Under the pieces are notes generated by a model. That model was not told where the DNA came from. It saw only the letters and a list, made by a program, of their open reading frames with translations, and ran no database searches. A program made the translations under genes and the position numbers. 64,000 bases of DNA from Paracoccus ravus (lineage in GTDB: Bacteria > Pseudomonadota > Alphaproteobacteria > Rhodobacterales > Rhodobacteraceae), in NCBI RefSeq assembly GCF_004522175.1, contig NZ_SDEB01000013.1, positions 50,283 to 114,282 on the forward strand, given 5' to 3'. Below, one piece after another: positions 9,661 through 17,623 of the stretch. How positions within the stretch are numbered: the first letter of the stretch is position 1; each line of letters begins with the position of its first letter.

Positions 9661-11525
9661 TACGCTTTCTTCCGCTCACTTCCTCGCAAAGCAGAAAGAA
9701 TAAGCACCAACGCGGCCGGAGTCATGCCTTCAACCGCCGAAGCATTAGCCAAAGTTGATGGCTTTAATTCGATCAGCTTGAATTTCAGTTCATTCGATAA
9801 GCCAGAAAGCGCTTCATAGTTAAAGTCCGACGGGATCCCAATTGCCTCTTCCTTGCGAAGCAGCGCGGCATCACGCTCTTGCCGCTCAGTGTACTGATGA
9901 TATAACGCATCAATCGCGATTTGCTTGCGGGTAGGCTTGTCCCATTGCGCGAATTCTTCGCTGAGGCCGAGAAGAAACTCCTCGGCATGATCGCCTTGTC
10001 CAAGCAGTGAGAATAAGGTCCGGCGTCCGCCATCCTGACTCACTTCAATATTGTTTCGTTTCAATTCGGAAGGCGTGAACTGGAGCTTCTCGGCAATGCC
10101 ACGGGCGCGGGAATACTTAGCCATCTTATCTGAGAACAGAGAAGTTCGTTCGCTGCTGGAGCAACCAATTTCGATCGCGAGAGGGGTAAGGCGTTGATCG
10201 GCGTTATCCGCACGCAAAGAGAGACGGAACTCGGCACGCGAGGTGAACATTCTGTATGGCTCACTTACCCCCCGCGTAATGAGATCATCGATCATGACCC
10301 CGATATAGCTTTGCGAGCGACTAAAATGGATTGGCGCACGTCTCAGCGCGCGTAGAGCGGCATTCAGCCCCGCCACCAACCCTTGTGCGGCAGCCTCTTC
10401 GTATCCAGTGGTGCCGTTGATCTGGCCGGCGAGATATAGGCCAGGGCACGACTTTACATGAAGTGCTGCATCCAGGGCTCGCGGATCTATATAGTCATAC
10501 TCCACCGCGTAGCCAGGCTGCACTATTTCCGCCTCTGAAAGACCTCGTATCGAGCGAACATACTCATACTGGACCTCAATCGGCAGCGAAGTAGAAATGC
10601 CATTAGGATAAACCAAATCTGAGTCTAGCCCTTCTGGTTCCAGGAAAATCTGATGCGATGACTTATCTGAGAATCGCACGATCTTGTCTTCAATAGAGGG
10701 GCAGTAGCGAGGGCCGCGCCCAGAAATGTGGCCGCCATACATCGCCGAGCGCTGGAGATTCCGCTGAATTATCGCATGAGTGTCTTCGTTCGTATGCGTG
10801 ATCGCGCAACTAATCTGTTCCGCAATAGGCGCGGTGTTCATATAGGAAAACAGTGTTGGTTCTTCGTCTCCCGCTTGTTTCTCAAGCGAATCCCAATCAA
10901 TCGTTTGACGCCTAATTCGAGGCGGTGTTCCCGTTTTCAATCGACCCAATGGAAGACTAAGAGATATCAGCGACTGAGCCAAGGACTGTGACGCCTGTCC
11001 GCCCCACCGTCCGGCCTTTTGCTTTTGGTCTCCCACATGTATGCAGCCATTAAGGAAAGTGCCTGCGGTTAACACAACTTGCTTCGAAACAATTTCCGTG
11101 CCGTCGGCAAGACGGAGGCCTTGGATCCCCCTCTCGTTAATGAGGGATGCGACCTCACCTGTGACAATTGTCAGATGGCTTTGATCCTTAGACAATCTTT
11201 GCGCGGCTCTTCTGTATAGTGCTCGGTCGGCTTGGGCCCGAGGTCCCTGCACCGCTGGCCCTTTGCGACGGTTGAGCAATCGGAACTGAATGCCTGCAGC
11301 GTCCGCAAGCCTTCCCATGACGCCATCCATGGCGTCAATTTCGCGCACAAGATGACCTTTCCCGAGTCCCCCAATTGCTGGATTGCAAGACATGGTGCCA
11401 AGATCATCGGCACGAAGCGTTACGAGCGCCGTTTCCACGCCCATGCGTGCTGCGGCCATTGCCGCCTCAAGTCCAGCATGGCCGCCACCAATCACCACGA
11501 CGTCGAATTGTTTCACGTGAAACAC
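9660..11525 (-). CDS. mnmG: tRNA uridine-5-carboxymethylaminomethyl modification enzyme MnmG (GidA)
   Basis: About 621 aa. FAD protein that with MnmE installs cmnm5 on wobble uridine-34 of several tRNAs. FAD-binding [20 protein letters not shown] at the N-terminus; GidA signatures [36 protein letters not shown] and [17 protein letters not shown]. Start uncertain: GTG at 11525 reads MFHVKQ, but AGGAG ends only 1 nt away from it; a second GTG at 11516 (reading MKQFDVVV) has that AGGAG at a proper 8-nt spacing. Directly downstream of mnmE (2 nt gap). A parS palindrome covers this start. Confidence 0.96.
   Translation of the reverse strand: MFHVKQFDVVVIGGGHAGLEAAMAAARMGVETALVTLRADDLGTMSCNPAIGGLGKGHLVREIDAMDGVMGRLADAAGIQFRLLNRRKGPAVQGPRAQADRALYRRAAQRLSKDQSHLTIVTGEVASLINERGIQGLRLADGTEIVSKQVVLTAGTFLNGCIHVGDQKQKAGRWGGQASQSLAQSLISLSLPLGRLKTGTPPRIRRQTIDWDSLEKQAGDEEPTLFSYMNTAPIAEQISCAITHTNEDTHAIIQRNLQRSAMYGGHISGRGPRYCPSIEDKIVRFSDKSSHQIFLEPEGLDSDLVYPNGISTSLPIEVQYEYVRSIRGLSEAEIVQPGYAVEYDYIDPRALDAALHVKSCPGLYLAGQINGTTGYEEAAAQGLVAGLNAALRALRRAPIHFSRSQSYIGVMIDDLITRGVSEPYRMFTSRAEFRLSLRADNADQRLTPLAIEIGCSSSERTSLFSDKMAKYSRARGIAEKLQFTPSELKRNNIEVSQDGGRRTLFSLLGQGDHAEEFLLGLSEEFAQWDKPTRKQIAIDALYHQYTERQERDAALLRKEEAIGIPSDFNYEALSGLSNELKFKLIELKPSTLANASAVEGMTPAALVLILSALRGSERKKA
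11509..11524. other. parS: parS site 2 (perfect palindrome) on the mnmG start
   Basis: TGTTTCACGTGAAACA again, 16/16, in the mnmE-mnmG junction and first codons of mnmG (encoding FHVK). Spacing to parS site 1 is 1,869 bp. Both sites are 3-5 kb from the candidate oriC. Confidence 0.95.
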
Positions 11526-11527
11526 TC

Positions 11528-12787
11528 CTACTTTCCAATGCAGAACGAGGAAAAGATCTTATCCAGATAATCCTCTGATCCAACGCGGCCGACCATCTCG
11601 GCCAAACAAAGCGACGCGTGTCGCAATGCCTCAGCAAGCATTTCCGGGGGCATCTCCGGGCTTACCGCCAAGGTGGAATCTGCCCTTTCAAGCGCCTCGG
11701 CTTGACGTTTATGACCTATGAGGCCCGATTCTTCAGCCCGACACCTAAGTCTATCATAAACCAGAAGCAAAAGTTCCTCTACCCCATCACCGGTCTCCGC
11801 CGAGATGGCCAGTCCATTTCGGGCGTAGATATCCGACTTGGAATGGATCAGGATGTCATCTTCCCCCTCATCAACGGGAAAATCCCCGGTAGCAGAGAGA
11901 TGAAGACGAAGATCGGCAGATGCCGCTCGTCGCGTCCCTCGCTCAACACCCATTGCTTCGACCGGGTCATCACTCGTACGATTCCCGGCCGTATCAAGGA
12001 AGGTAACCGGAAGACCGCGCAGGTCCGTCGCCAGTTCCAGAACGTCACGTGTGGTTCCGGGAATGTTGGACACAAGTGCGATATCACGCTTGCCTATTCT
12101 ATTGAGGAGCGTTGATTTTCCTGCATTCGGCGGACCGACAATCGCCACCTCATAGCCCTGGCGTAGTCGTTCAGTGGCAGGATAGGATTTTAGCAGTTTC
12201 CTGATATCTGCCCGCACGGAATCCACCAGCGTAAAAACCTCGACAGGGACTTCGTCCGGGACCTCCTCATCGGCAAAATCAATGCTGACTTCTATCAATG
12301 CGCCCGCATGAACCAACCTCTCACGCAGACTGTCGGCCATACGACCAATCTCTCCGTCCGAGGCGCGCATGGCAAGCTTTCGCTGAGCTTCTGTTTCCGC
12401 TGAAAGCAGGTCGGCAAAACCCTCAGTCTCGGCCAGGTCCATTTTTCCATTCAGAAAGGCACGTCGAGTGAACTCGCCAGCCTCTGCCCGTCGCAAGCCA
12501 CGCTTGACCAACGATTCCGTAAGGCGGTTCACTACAACGGGCGCGCCATGTAGGTGAAACTCGCCGCTTTCTTCACCGGTAAAGCTATGCCCTTCTTCGA
12601 AGCGAAGCACCATCGCGCGATCAATGAGTTCACCCGCGTCGCGAACGGCGCGCAAATAGGATCGGCGCGCTTCTGGAAGCGCGCCGGTTAGTGCCTCAAG
12701 TACTTTGCGGGAAAGGGGTCCGCTTATGCGAACAATCGATACTCCCCCCCGCCCCGGAGGCGTGGCTTCTGCAAAGATGGTGTCCAC
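11528..12787 (-). CDS. mnmE: tRNA modification GTPase MnmE (TrmE)
   Basis: 419 aa. GTPase partner of MnmG in tRNA wobble-uridine modification. N-terminal tetrahydrofolate-binding domain ([22 protein letters not shown]), central helical part, an inserted G domain with [14 protein letters not shown] (residues about 222-235), [11 protein letters not shown] and switch DTAGNR, and the diagnostic C-terminal FCIGK, whose Cys is needed for modification. Starts 15 nt downstream of the rho stop; same strand as rho and mnmG. Confidence 0.97.
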   Translation of the reverse strand: MDTIFAEATPPGRGGVSIVRISGPLSRKVLEALTGALPEARRSYLRAVRDAGELIDRAMVLRFEEGHSFTGEESGEFHLHGAPVVVNRLTESLVKRGLRRAEAGEFTRRAFLNGKMDLAETEGFADLLSAETEAQRKLAMRASDGEIGRMADSLRERLVHAGALIEVSIDFADEEVPDEVPVEVFTLVDSVRADIRKLLKSYPATERLRQGYEVAIVGPPNAGKSTLLNRIGKRDIALVSNIPGTTRDVLELATDLRGLPVTFLDTAGNRTSDDPVEAMGVERGTRRAASADLRLHLSATGDFPVDEGEDDILIHSKSDIYARNGLAISAETGDGVEELLLLVYDRLRCRAEESGLIGHKRQAEALERADSTLAVSPEMPPEMLAEALRHASLCLAEMVGRVGSEDYLDKIFSSFCIGK

Positions 12788-12802
12788 TGAATCCTCCGCA
12801 CG

Positions 12803-14074
12803 TCAGGCGTTCATCGAATCGAAGAACTCGCCGTTCGTTTTGGTTTGCTTGAGTTTCGAAATCAGGAACTCGATCGCATCCGTGGTGCCCATGGGATTGA
12901 GAATGCGGCGCAGCAGGTAGGTTTTTTGCAGATCCTTGGAATCGACCAACAATTCTTCCTTGCGGGTGCCTGATTTCAGAATGTCCATCGCAGGGAAGAC
13001 GCGCTTATCTGCCACCTTGCGATCCAGAACGATCTCGCTGTTGCCCGTTCCTTTGAACTCTTCAAAGATCACCTCATCCATCCGCGAGCCGGTATCGATC
13101 AGCGCGGTTGCGATGATGGTGAGCGAGCCGCCCTCCTCGATATTCCGGGCAGCACCAAAGAAGCGCTTCGGCCGCTGCAACGCATTCGCGTCCACACCAC
13201 CCGTGAGAACTTTACCGGAACTCGGTACAACGGTGTTGAAGGCCCTACCAAGTCTTGTGATGGAGTCGAGCAGAATAACTACATCTCGCTTGTGCTCGAC
13301 AAGCCTTTTGGCCTTCTCGATCACCATTTCCGACACTGCGACGTGCCGGCTTGCCGGTTCGTCGAAGGTCGAGGAGATGACTTCGCCCTTAACCGAGCGC
13401 TGCATGTCCGTGACTTCTTCCGGGCGTTCGTCGATCAGAAGAACGATCAGGTAGCACTCGGGATGATTTCTTTCGATCGAATGCGCTATGTTCTGCAGCA
13501 GAACGGTCTTGCCGGTGCGTGGCGGCGCGACGATCAGCGAGCGCTGGCCTTTGCCGATGGGCGCAACAAGGTCGATAATCCGCGCCGAGCGGTCCCTGAT
13601 CGTCGGATCCTCGATTTCCATCTTCAGCCGCTCATTCGGATAAAGCGGGGTGAGGTTGTCGAAAGCCACCTTGTGACGGGCCTTCTCAGGATCCTCGAAG
13701 TTGATTTTCTCGACTTTCGTCAGCGCAAAATAGCGTTCGTTTTCGCCGGGTGCGCGAATCACGCCCTCGACCGTGTCGCCGGTGCGCAGAGAATGTTGCC
13801 GGATCATGTCCGGGCTGACGTAAATATCGTCAGGACCGGGAAGATAGTTCGCCTCGGTCGAGCGCAGGAAACCGAATCCGTCCTGGACGACCTCCAGGAC
13901 ACCGTCCCCGCCAATATCATAGCCTTCTTCCGCATGCTCCTTGAGAATCGAGAACATCATCTCGCCCTTGCGCATGGTCGAGGCGTTCTCGATTTCCCAT
14001 TCCTCGGCCATGGAGAGCAGATCCGCCGGGCTTTTTGCCTTGAGATCGGACAGGTTAAGACGTTCTTCGGTCAT
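12803..14074 (-). CDS. rho: Transcription termination factor Rho
   Basis: 423 aa. Hexameric RNA helicase/translocase ending transcription. N-terminal helical/RNA-binding cold-shock-like domain ([23 protein letters not shown]), Walker [16 protein letters not shown], Walker [19 protein letters not shown]-loop [23 protein letters not shown] at 14074 gives the usual [12 protein letters not shown] start. Sits between hemJ and mnmE, as at many alphaproteobacterial origins. Confidence 0.97.
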   Translation of the reverse strand: MTEERLNLSDLKAKSPADLLSMAEEWEIENASTMRKGEMMFSILKEHAEEGYDIGGDGVLEVVQDGFGFLRSTEANYLPGPDDIYVSPDMIRQHSLRTGDTVEGVIRAPGENERYFALTKVEKINFEDPEKARHKVAFDNLTPLYPNERLKMEIEDPTIRDRSARIIDLVAPIGKGQRSLIVAPPRTGKTVLLQNIAHSIERNHPECYLIVLLIDERPEEVTDMQRSVKGEVISSTFDEPASRHVAVSEMVIEKAKRLVEHKRDVVILLDSITRLGRAFNTVVPSSGKVLTGGVDANALQRPKRFFGAARNIEEGGSLTIIATALIDTGSRMDEVIFEEFKGTGNSEIVLDRKVADKRVFPAMDILKSGTRKEELLVDSKDLQKTYLLRRILNPMGTTDAIEFLISKLKQTKTNGEFFDSMNA

Positions 14075-14191
14075 CGCGGGCCTATAAACGCGCCGGATTA
14101 CCCGATCGCGCCACATTGGAAGCTGTATGGAAAGAATCTGCCGGACGGCATGTGCTGTTCAGATAGGAAGATTCGCCCGCAGAGTCAATTC

Positions 14192-14641
14192 TCAGAACTT
14201 GACGATGACCGAGAGCACGATCAGCACCATCAGCAGCGTCGGAATTTCGTTCGCAATGCGATAGATGCGTCCGCTGCGGCCCCGGCCATGCAGCAGCGCC
14301 TTGCGCTCCACCGCAAGCCAGCCATGAAAGCCGCTCATCGCAAGGACTGCCCCGGCCTTGGTCCAGGGCCAGATCATCGACCAATCGACGATGCCTGGGG
14401 TCGCCACCAGCAAGAGCCCCGCCGCCCAGGTCACAACCATGGCGGGATTCATGATCAAGCGAAGAAGTTTGTCTTCCATGACGATCAGGGATTGTGCCGG
14501 CTCGAGACTCGCGTTTGTACCGCGCTCCGCATGATAGACGAAGAGTCTTGGCAGGTAGAAAAGCCCGGCCATCCAGGACAAGACGGCCATGACGTGAATC
14601 GCCTTTAGCCAAGGATAAGACAGGGCGAGAAGATCGATCAT
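14192..14641 (-). CDS. hemJ: Protoporphyrinogen oxidase HemJ (CopD-like membrane protein)
   Basis: 149 aa, four predicted membrane helices. Oxygen-independent-of-flavin protoporphyrinogen IX oxidase type used by most alphaproteobacteria lacking HemG/HemY. Signature segments: WLKAIHVMAVLSWMAGLFYLPRLFVYHAE with the conserved His (about residue 16), a central MNPAMVVTWAAG helix and SGFHGWLAVERK. Located beside the candidate origin; the hemE/hemH genes that often accompany it near oriC are not here. Confidence 0.92.
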   Translation of the reverse strand: MIDLLALSYPWLKAIHVMAVLSWMAGLFYLPRLFVYHAERGTNASLEPAQSLIVMEDKLLRLIMNPAMVVTWAAGLLLVATPGIVDWSMIWPWTKAGAVLAMSGFHGWLAVERKALLHGRGRSGRIYRIANEIPTLLMVLIVLSVIVKF

Positions 14642-14714
14642 CAGGGAACCTCCGAGCCCGGTCCTCTATCAAATAAGAAATAAAGATAAAGAAGGATTAT
14701 GATGAAGTAGGGCC

Positions 14715-14723
14715 TGTGGATTA
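14715..14723 (-). other. DnaA box, one mismatch
   Basis: TGTGGATTA, 8/9 to TGTGGATAA, 119 bp left of the perfect box. Confidence 0.6.
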
Positions 14724-14841
14724 ATGAACAACCGTGTTTCACGGAAAAAATCCACAGGGACAGGAGGTGTGGAAGAAATTTACTACCGCCGGAAGTGTTT
14801 AAAAAACGCAATACAAAACAGTAAATTACACAAACAAAGCC

Positions 14842-14850
14842 TGTGGATAA
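14842..14850 (-). other. DnaA box, perfect match
   Basis: TGTGGATAA on the plus strand, i.e. TTATCCACA on the minus strand, identical to the strong R1-type DnaA box. Flanked by AT-rich sequence. Confidence 0.8.
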
Positions 14851-15166
14851 CAATGTGAAAACTGTATTCGTCAACAGGTTGTTGAAAAGACGGTTTAGGT
14901 TGTCAACCTGTGGGAAAGGCATCCTCGTTCACCCAAGGTTCCAGGCTGTGAAGCGATTCGCCCAGGCAGGGCTCCTGATTCCCACAGATTCGCCCTCGTG
15001 AGTCGCACCCGATTCCTCCACAGGCATATCCAGAACAGTCTGTGGGGGTTTCCGAGGCCGAGTCCAAACATACGATTCCGCCCTCGCAGGGTCGGTTTTG
15101 ACAGATCCGCCGCTGCGACATGGTGCAATTCTCGCGACTAGAGACATGCCATGCCGGACATCCTTC

Positions 15167-16405
15167 ATGTTGAACCACGCCGAGATCCTGTCGCAATTCC
15201 TGAGCCGCGAGCGCAATCATGCGCTGACCCGCGAGCTTTATTGCGATCCGACGGTATTTCAGGCCGATCTTGAGCAAATCTGGTATCGGGAATGGCTGTT
15301 TGCGCTGCCGGCCTGTGAACTGCCCCGGCCTGGAAGCTATTCGACGCTGCAGATTGGAGCCTATCCGGTCATCGTGCTGCGCGGGGCGGATGGCAGGGTC
15401 CGTGCGTTCCACAATGTCTGCCGCCATCGCGGTCAGCGTCTTTGCTCAAAGGCGCATGGCAGCTCGCCGAAGCTTGTTTGCCCCTATCATCAATGGACCT
15501 ACGAGCTTGACGGCAAGCTGCTGCATGTCAGGGATATGGGCGAGGATTTCGACAAGTCGAAATTCGGCCTGAAACCCGTGCATTGCATCGATCTGGGCGG
15601 GCTGGTCTTCATCTGCTTGGCGAAGATCCCGCCGCCGATTGCGGAGCTGGCCAAGCATCTCACGACCTATCTCGCGCCCAGCGTCCTTGCGGATAGCAAG
15701 GTGGCCTTCAGTTCGACGATCGTCGAAAACGGCAACTGGAAGCTGGTGATCGAAAACAATCGCGAATGTTACCATTGCAGCGGCAGCCATCCGTCGTTGT
15801 GCCGGACCTATTCCGACAATCCGCGCATGACCGCGATGGAGGGGCCCGACAGCGCCAGCCCCGAGATCCTCTCCCACTGGGCGCGCTGCGAAGCCGCGGG
15901 TCTTCCCTCGCGCTTTGTCAGCCACCCGCAGATGCAATGGCGGCTCGCCCGGATTCCGCTGCTGAACAATGCCGAAAGCTATACGCTCAGCACCAAGGCG
16001 GCCGTGTCGCGGCGCATGGGGACAATGCCGTTCAGCGACGCGGGCAGCCTGTTGTTTTTCCATTACCCGAACAGCTGGAACCACTTCCTTGCGGATCATG
16101 CGATCGTGTTCCGGGTCCTGCCGATCAGCCCGACCGAGACCCAGGTGACGACAAGCTGGCTGGTTCACAAGGATGCCGAGGAGGGCGTGGATTACAATCT
16201 CGAGGACCTGACCCGCGTCTGGCTCAACACCAATGACGAGGATCGGCTGGTCGTCGAGGAAAATCAAAAGGGCATCCTGTCTCCGGCCTATGAGCCGGGC
16301 CCCTATTCCATGATCCAGGAAGAAGGCGTGATCCAGTTCATCGACTGGTATTGCGACACCATGGTCGCACGCCTGACCCCCTCGCCGGCCCTGGCGGCCG
16401 AGTGA
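15167..16405 (+). CDS. Rieske [2Fe-2S] oxygenase, glycine betaine demethylase (GbcA)-like
   Basis: 412 aa. Oxygenase component of a two-part Rieske system of the quaternary-amine class; GbcA removes a methyl group from glycine betaine as formaldehyde. Rieske ligands are C85-x-H87 and C105-x2-H108 (CRHRGQ...CPYHQW). The catalytic domain has ENNRECYHCSGSHPSL with mononuclear-iron ligands H203 and H208, and an acidic DEDRLVVEENQKG downstream. ATG at 15167 chosen for family-like length; upstream in-frame codons would enter the oriC region. Its reductase partner overlaps by 1 nt. Stachydrine or other betaine demethylases are close alternatives, so the substrate is uncertain. Confidence 0.8.
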   Translation: MLNHAEILSQFLSRERNHALTRELYCDPTVFQADLEQIWYREWLFALPACELPRPGSYSTLQIGAYPVIVLRGADGRVRAFHNVCRHRGQRLCSKAHGSSPKLVCPYHQWTYELDGKLLHVRDMGEDFDKSKFGLKPVHCIDLGGLVFICLAKIPPPIAELAKHLTTYLAPSVLADSKVAFSSTIVENGNWKLVIENNRECYHCSGSHPSLCRTYSDNPRMTAMEGPDSASPEILSHWARCEAAGLPSRFVSHPQMQWRLARIPLLNNAESYTLSTKAAVSRRMGTMPFSDAGSLLFFHYPNSWNHFLADHAIVFRVLPISPTETQVTTSWLVHKDAEEGVDYNLEDLTRVWLNTNDEDRLVVEENQKGILSPAYEPGPYSMIQEEGVIQFIDWYCDTMVARLTPSPALAAE

Positions 16406-17481
16406 TGGCAGTTCTGGTTAAGGCCTTCGGGGACAAGCCCTGGCGGGATGACGAACCTCTGGAATGCGCCATGGTCGTGCCCGAGACGACGGATACGGCC
16501 ACCTTTACCTTTCGCGCACCGTCTGGGGCCTATTTCGACTATCAGCCTGGACAGTTCGTCACGCTTGATCTGCCGCTGTCCGGCGGCAATCTGCAGCGGA
16601 CCTACACGATCAGTTCCAGTCCGTCGCGGCCGCTGTCGATTTCCGTCACCGTCAAGGCCCAGCCGGGCAGCATGGGCGGTCGCTGGATGATCGACCACCT
16701 GCGCCCCGGCATGCGGCTGAGAGCATATGGGCCGGCGGGGATCTTCAGCTTCATTCGCCACGAGGCGCCGAAATACCTCTTCATCTCGGCTGGTTCCGGA
16801 ATCACCCCTTTGATGTCGATGACGACCTGGGCCTGGGATTCGGGCGAGATGCCGGACATCGTCTTTGTCCATGCGGCGCGATCGCCGAGCGAGATCATCT
16901 TTCGCCAGCGGCTCGAGCAGATGGCGGACCGGGTGCCGGGTCTGCAACTGCGTTTCACGGTCGAGGATGGCGATCCGTTTCGCAACTGGCATGGCTATCG
17001 CGGTCGTCTCAGCCAGATCATGCTGGGCCTGATGGCGCCCGATTACCTTGAACGCGAGGTTTTCTGCTGCGGACCCGAGCCTTTCATGCAGGCCGTGCGG
17101 GATATGCTGGTGGCGCTCGGTTACGATATGGAGCGCTATCACCAGGAAAGCTTTGGCGCGCCGGTCAGATCCGAAGCCGAAGCGCCCGAGATCGACGACA
17201 TCGTGCCCGACGAGGCGCTTGAAGCCAGCATCAGCTTTGCGCGTTCGGGGGTGACCTCGCCCTGCATGCAGACAGACACGGTCCTTGCCGTGGCCAAGAG
17301 CAGCGGCCTGAACATTCCCTCGGGTTGTACCTTCGGGCTTTGCGGCACCTGCAAGATCCGCAAGACGGCGGGCGATGTGCATATGGTTCACAATGGGGGT
17401 ATCAGCGACGAAGATATCGCCGCAGGCTTCATTCTGGCCTGTTGCTCGCATCCCATCGGCTCTGTCACGGTCGAGGTTTAG
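16405..17481 (+). CDS. FAD/[2Fe-2S] ferredoxin reductase, GbcB-like partner of the Rieske oxygenase
   Basis: 358 aa. Transfers electrons from NAD(P)H to the Rieske oxygenase. Domains in order: FAD-binding barrel with RTYTISSSPS, NAD-binding domain with SAGSGITPLMSM and FCCGPEPFM, and a C-terminal plant-type [2Fe-2S] ferredoxin (SGCTFGLCGTCKIRK plus a final Cys in ACCSHPIG). Start codon shares one base with the oxygenase stop (TGATG). The order oxygenase-reductase and same operon imply a dedicated pair. The 142-nt gap to the formate dehydrogenase contains a possible promoter, so joint transcription with it is unproven. Confidence 0.8.
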   Translation: MAVLVKAFGDKPWRDDEPLECAMVVPETTDTATFTFRAPSGAYFDYQPGQFVTLDLPLSGGNLQRTYTISSSPSRPLSISVTVKAQPGSMGGRWMIDHLRPGMRLRAYGPAGIFSFIRHEAPKYLFISAGSGITPLMSMTTWAWDSGEMPDIVFVHAARSPSEIIFRQRLEQMADRVPGLQLRFTVEDGDPFRNWHGYRGRLSQIMLGLMAPDYLEREVFCCGPEPFMQAVRDMLVALGYDMERYHQESFGAPVRSEAEAPEIDDIVPDEALEASISFARSGVTSPCMQTDTVLAVAKSSGLNIPSGCTFGLCGTCKIRKTAGDVHMVHNGGISDEDIAAGFILACCSHPIGSVTVEV

Positions 17482-17612
17482 TTCTTTCTGCAACGCAGCA
17501 ATTTTACACGGTTTTCGACGGTAAAGCCCGCGCGATCACAGTGGCGCATTGCTTGACATCTGGGCAGTCGCGGGTCCAGATTGAAGGTTACCTATCCACC
17601 GACAGGCAAAAT

Positions 17613-17619
17613 AAGGAGG
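17613..17619 (+). promoter_or_regulatory. Strong ribosome-binding site of fdoG
   Basis: AAGGAGG, 4 nt before the ATG at 17624. A TTGACA hexamer at 17553-17558 could be a -35 element, but the -10 part (CAGATT) is poor. Confidence 0.6.
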
Positions 17620-17623
17620 CACG

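Larger units (their letters stand above)
14642..15166. other. oriC: Candidate chromosomal replication origin (oriC) region
   Basis: The only gene-free stretch above 300 bp (525 bp). 14670-14860 is strikingly AT-rich for this genome (for example AAATAAGAAATAAAGATAAA). It holds a perfect DnaA box TGTGGATAA (14842-14850), TGTGGATTA (14715-14723) and weaker relatives near 14748, 14768, 14909, 14978 and 15030. A parS-like half-site (14735-14750) lies among them. It abuts the hemJ-rho-mnmE-mnmG-rsmG-parAB block, genes left of it run mostly leftward and those right of it mostly rightward, as expected for forks leaving an origin. Small open frames here look like chance. Function is inferred, not shown. 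Confidence 0.75.

Noticed and set aside
7400..15000. Low-GC block read as a horizontally acquired island
   Set aside because: It holds universally conserved core genes in their usual order, with no integrase, tRNA boundary or repeats.
14895..15128. Small open frames inside the candidate origin region
   Set aside because: No ribosome site, no recognisable protein pattern, and they overlap DnaA-box-like DNA.
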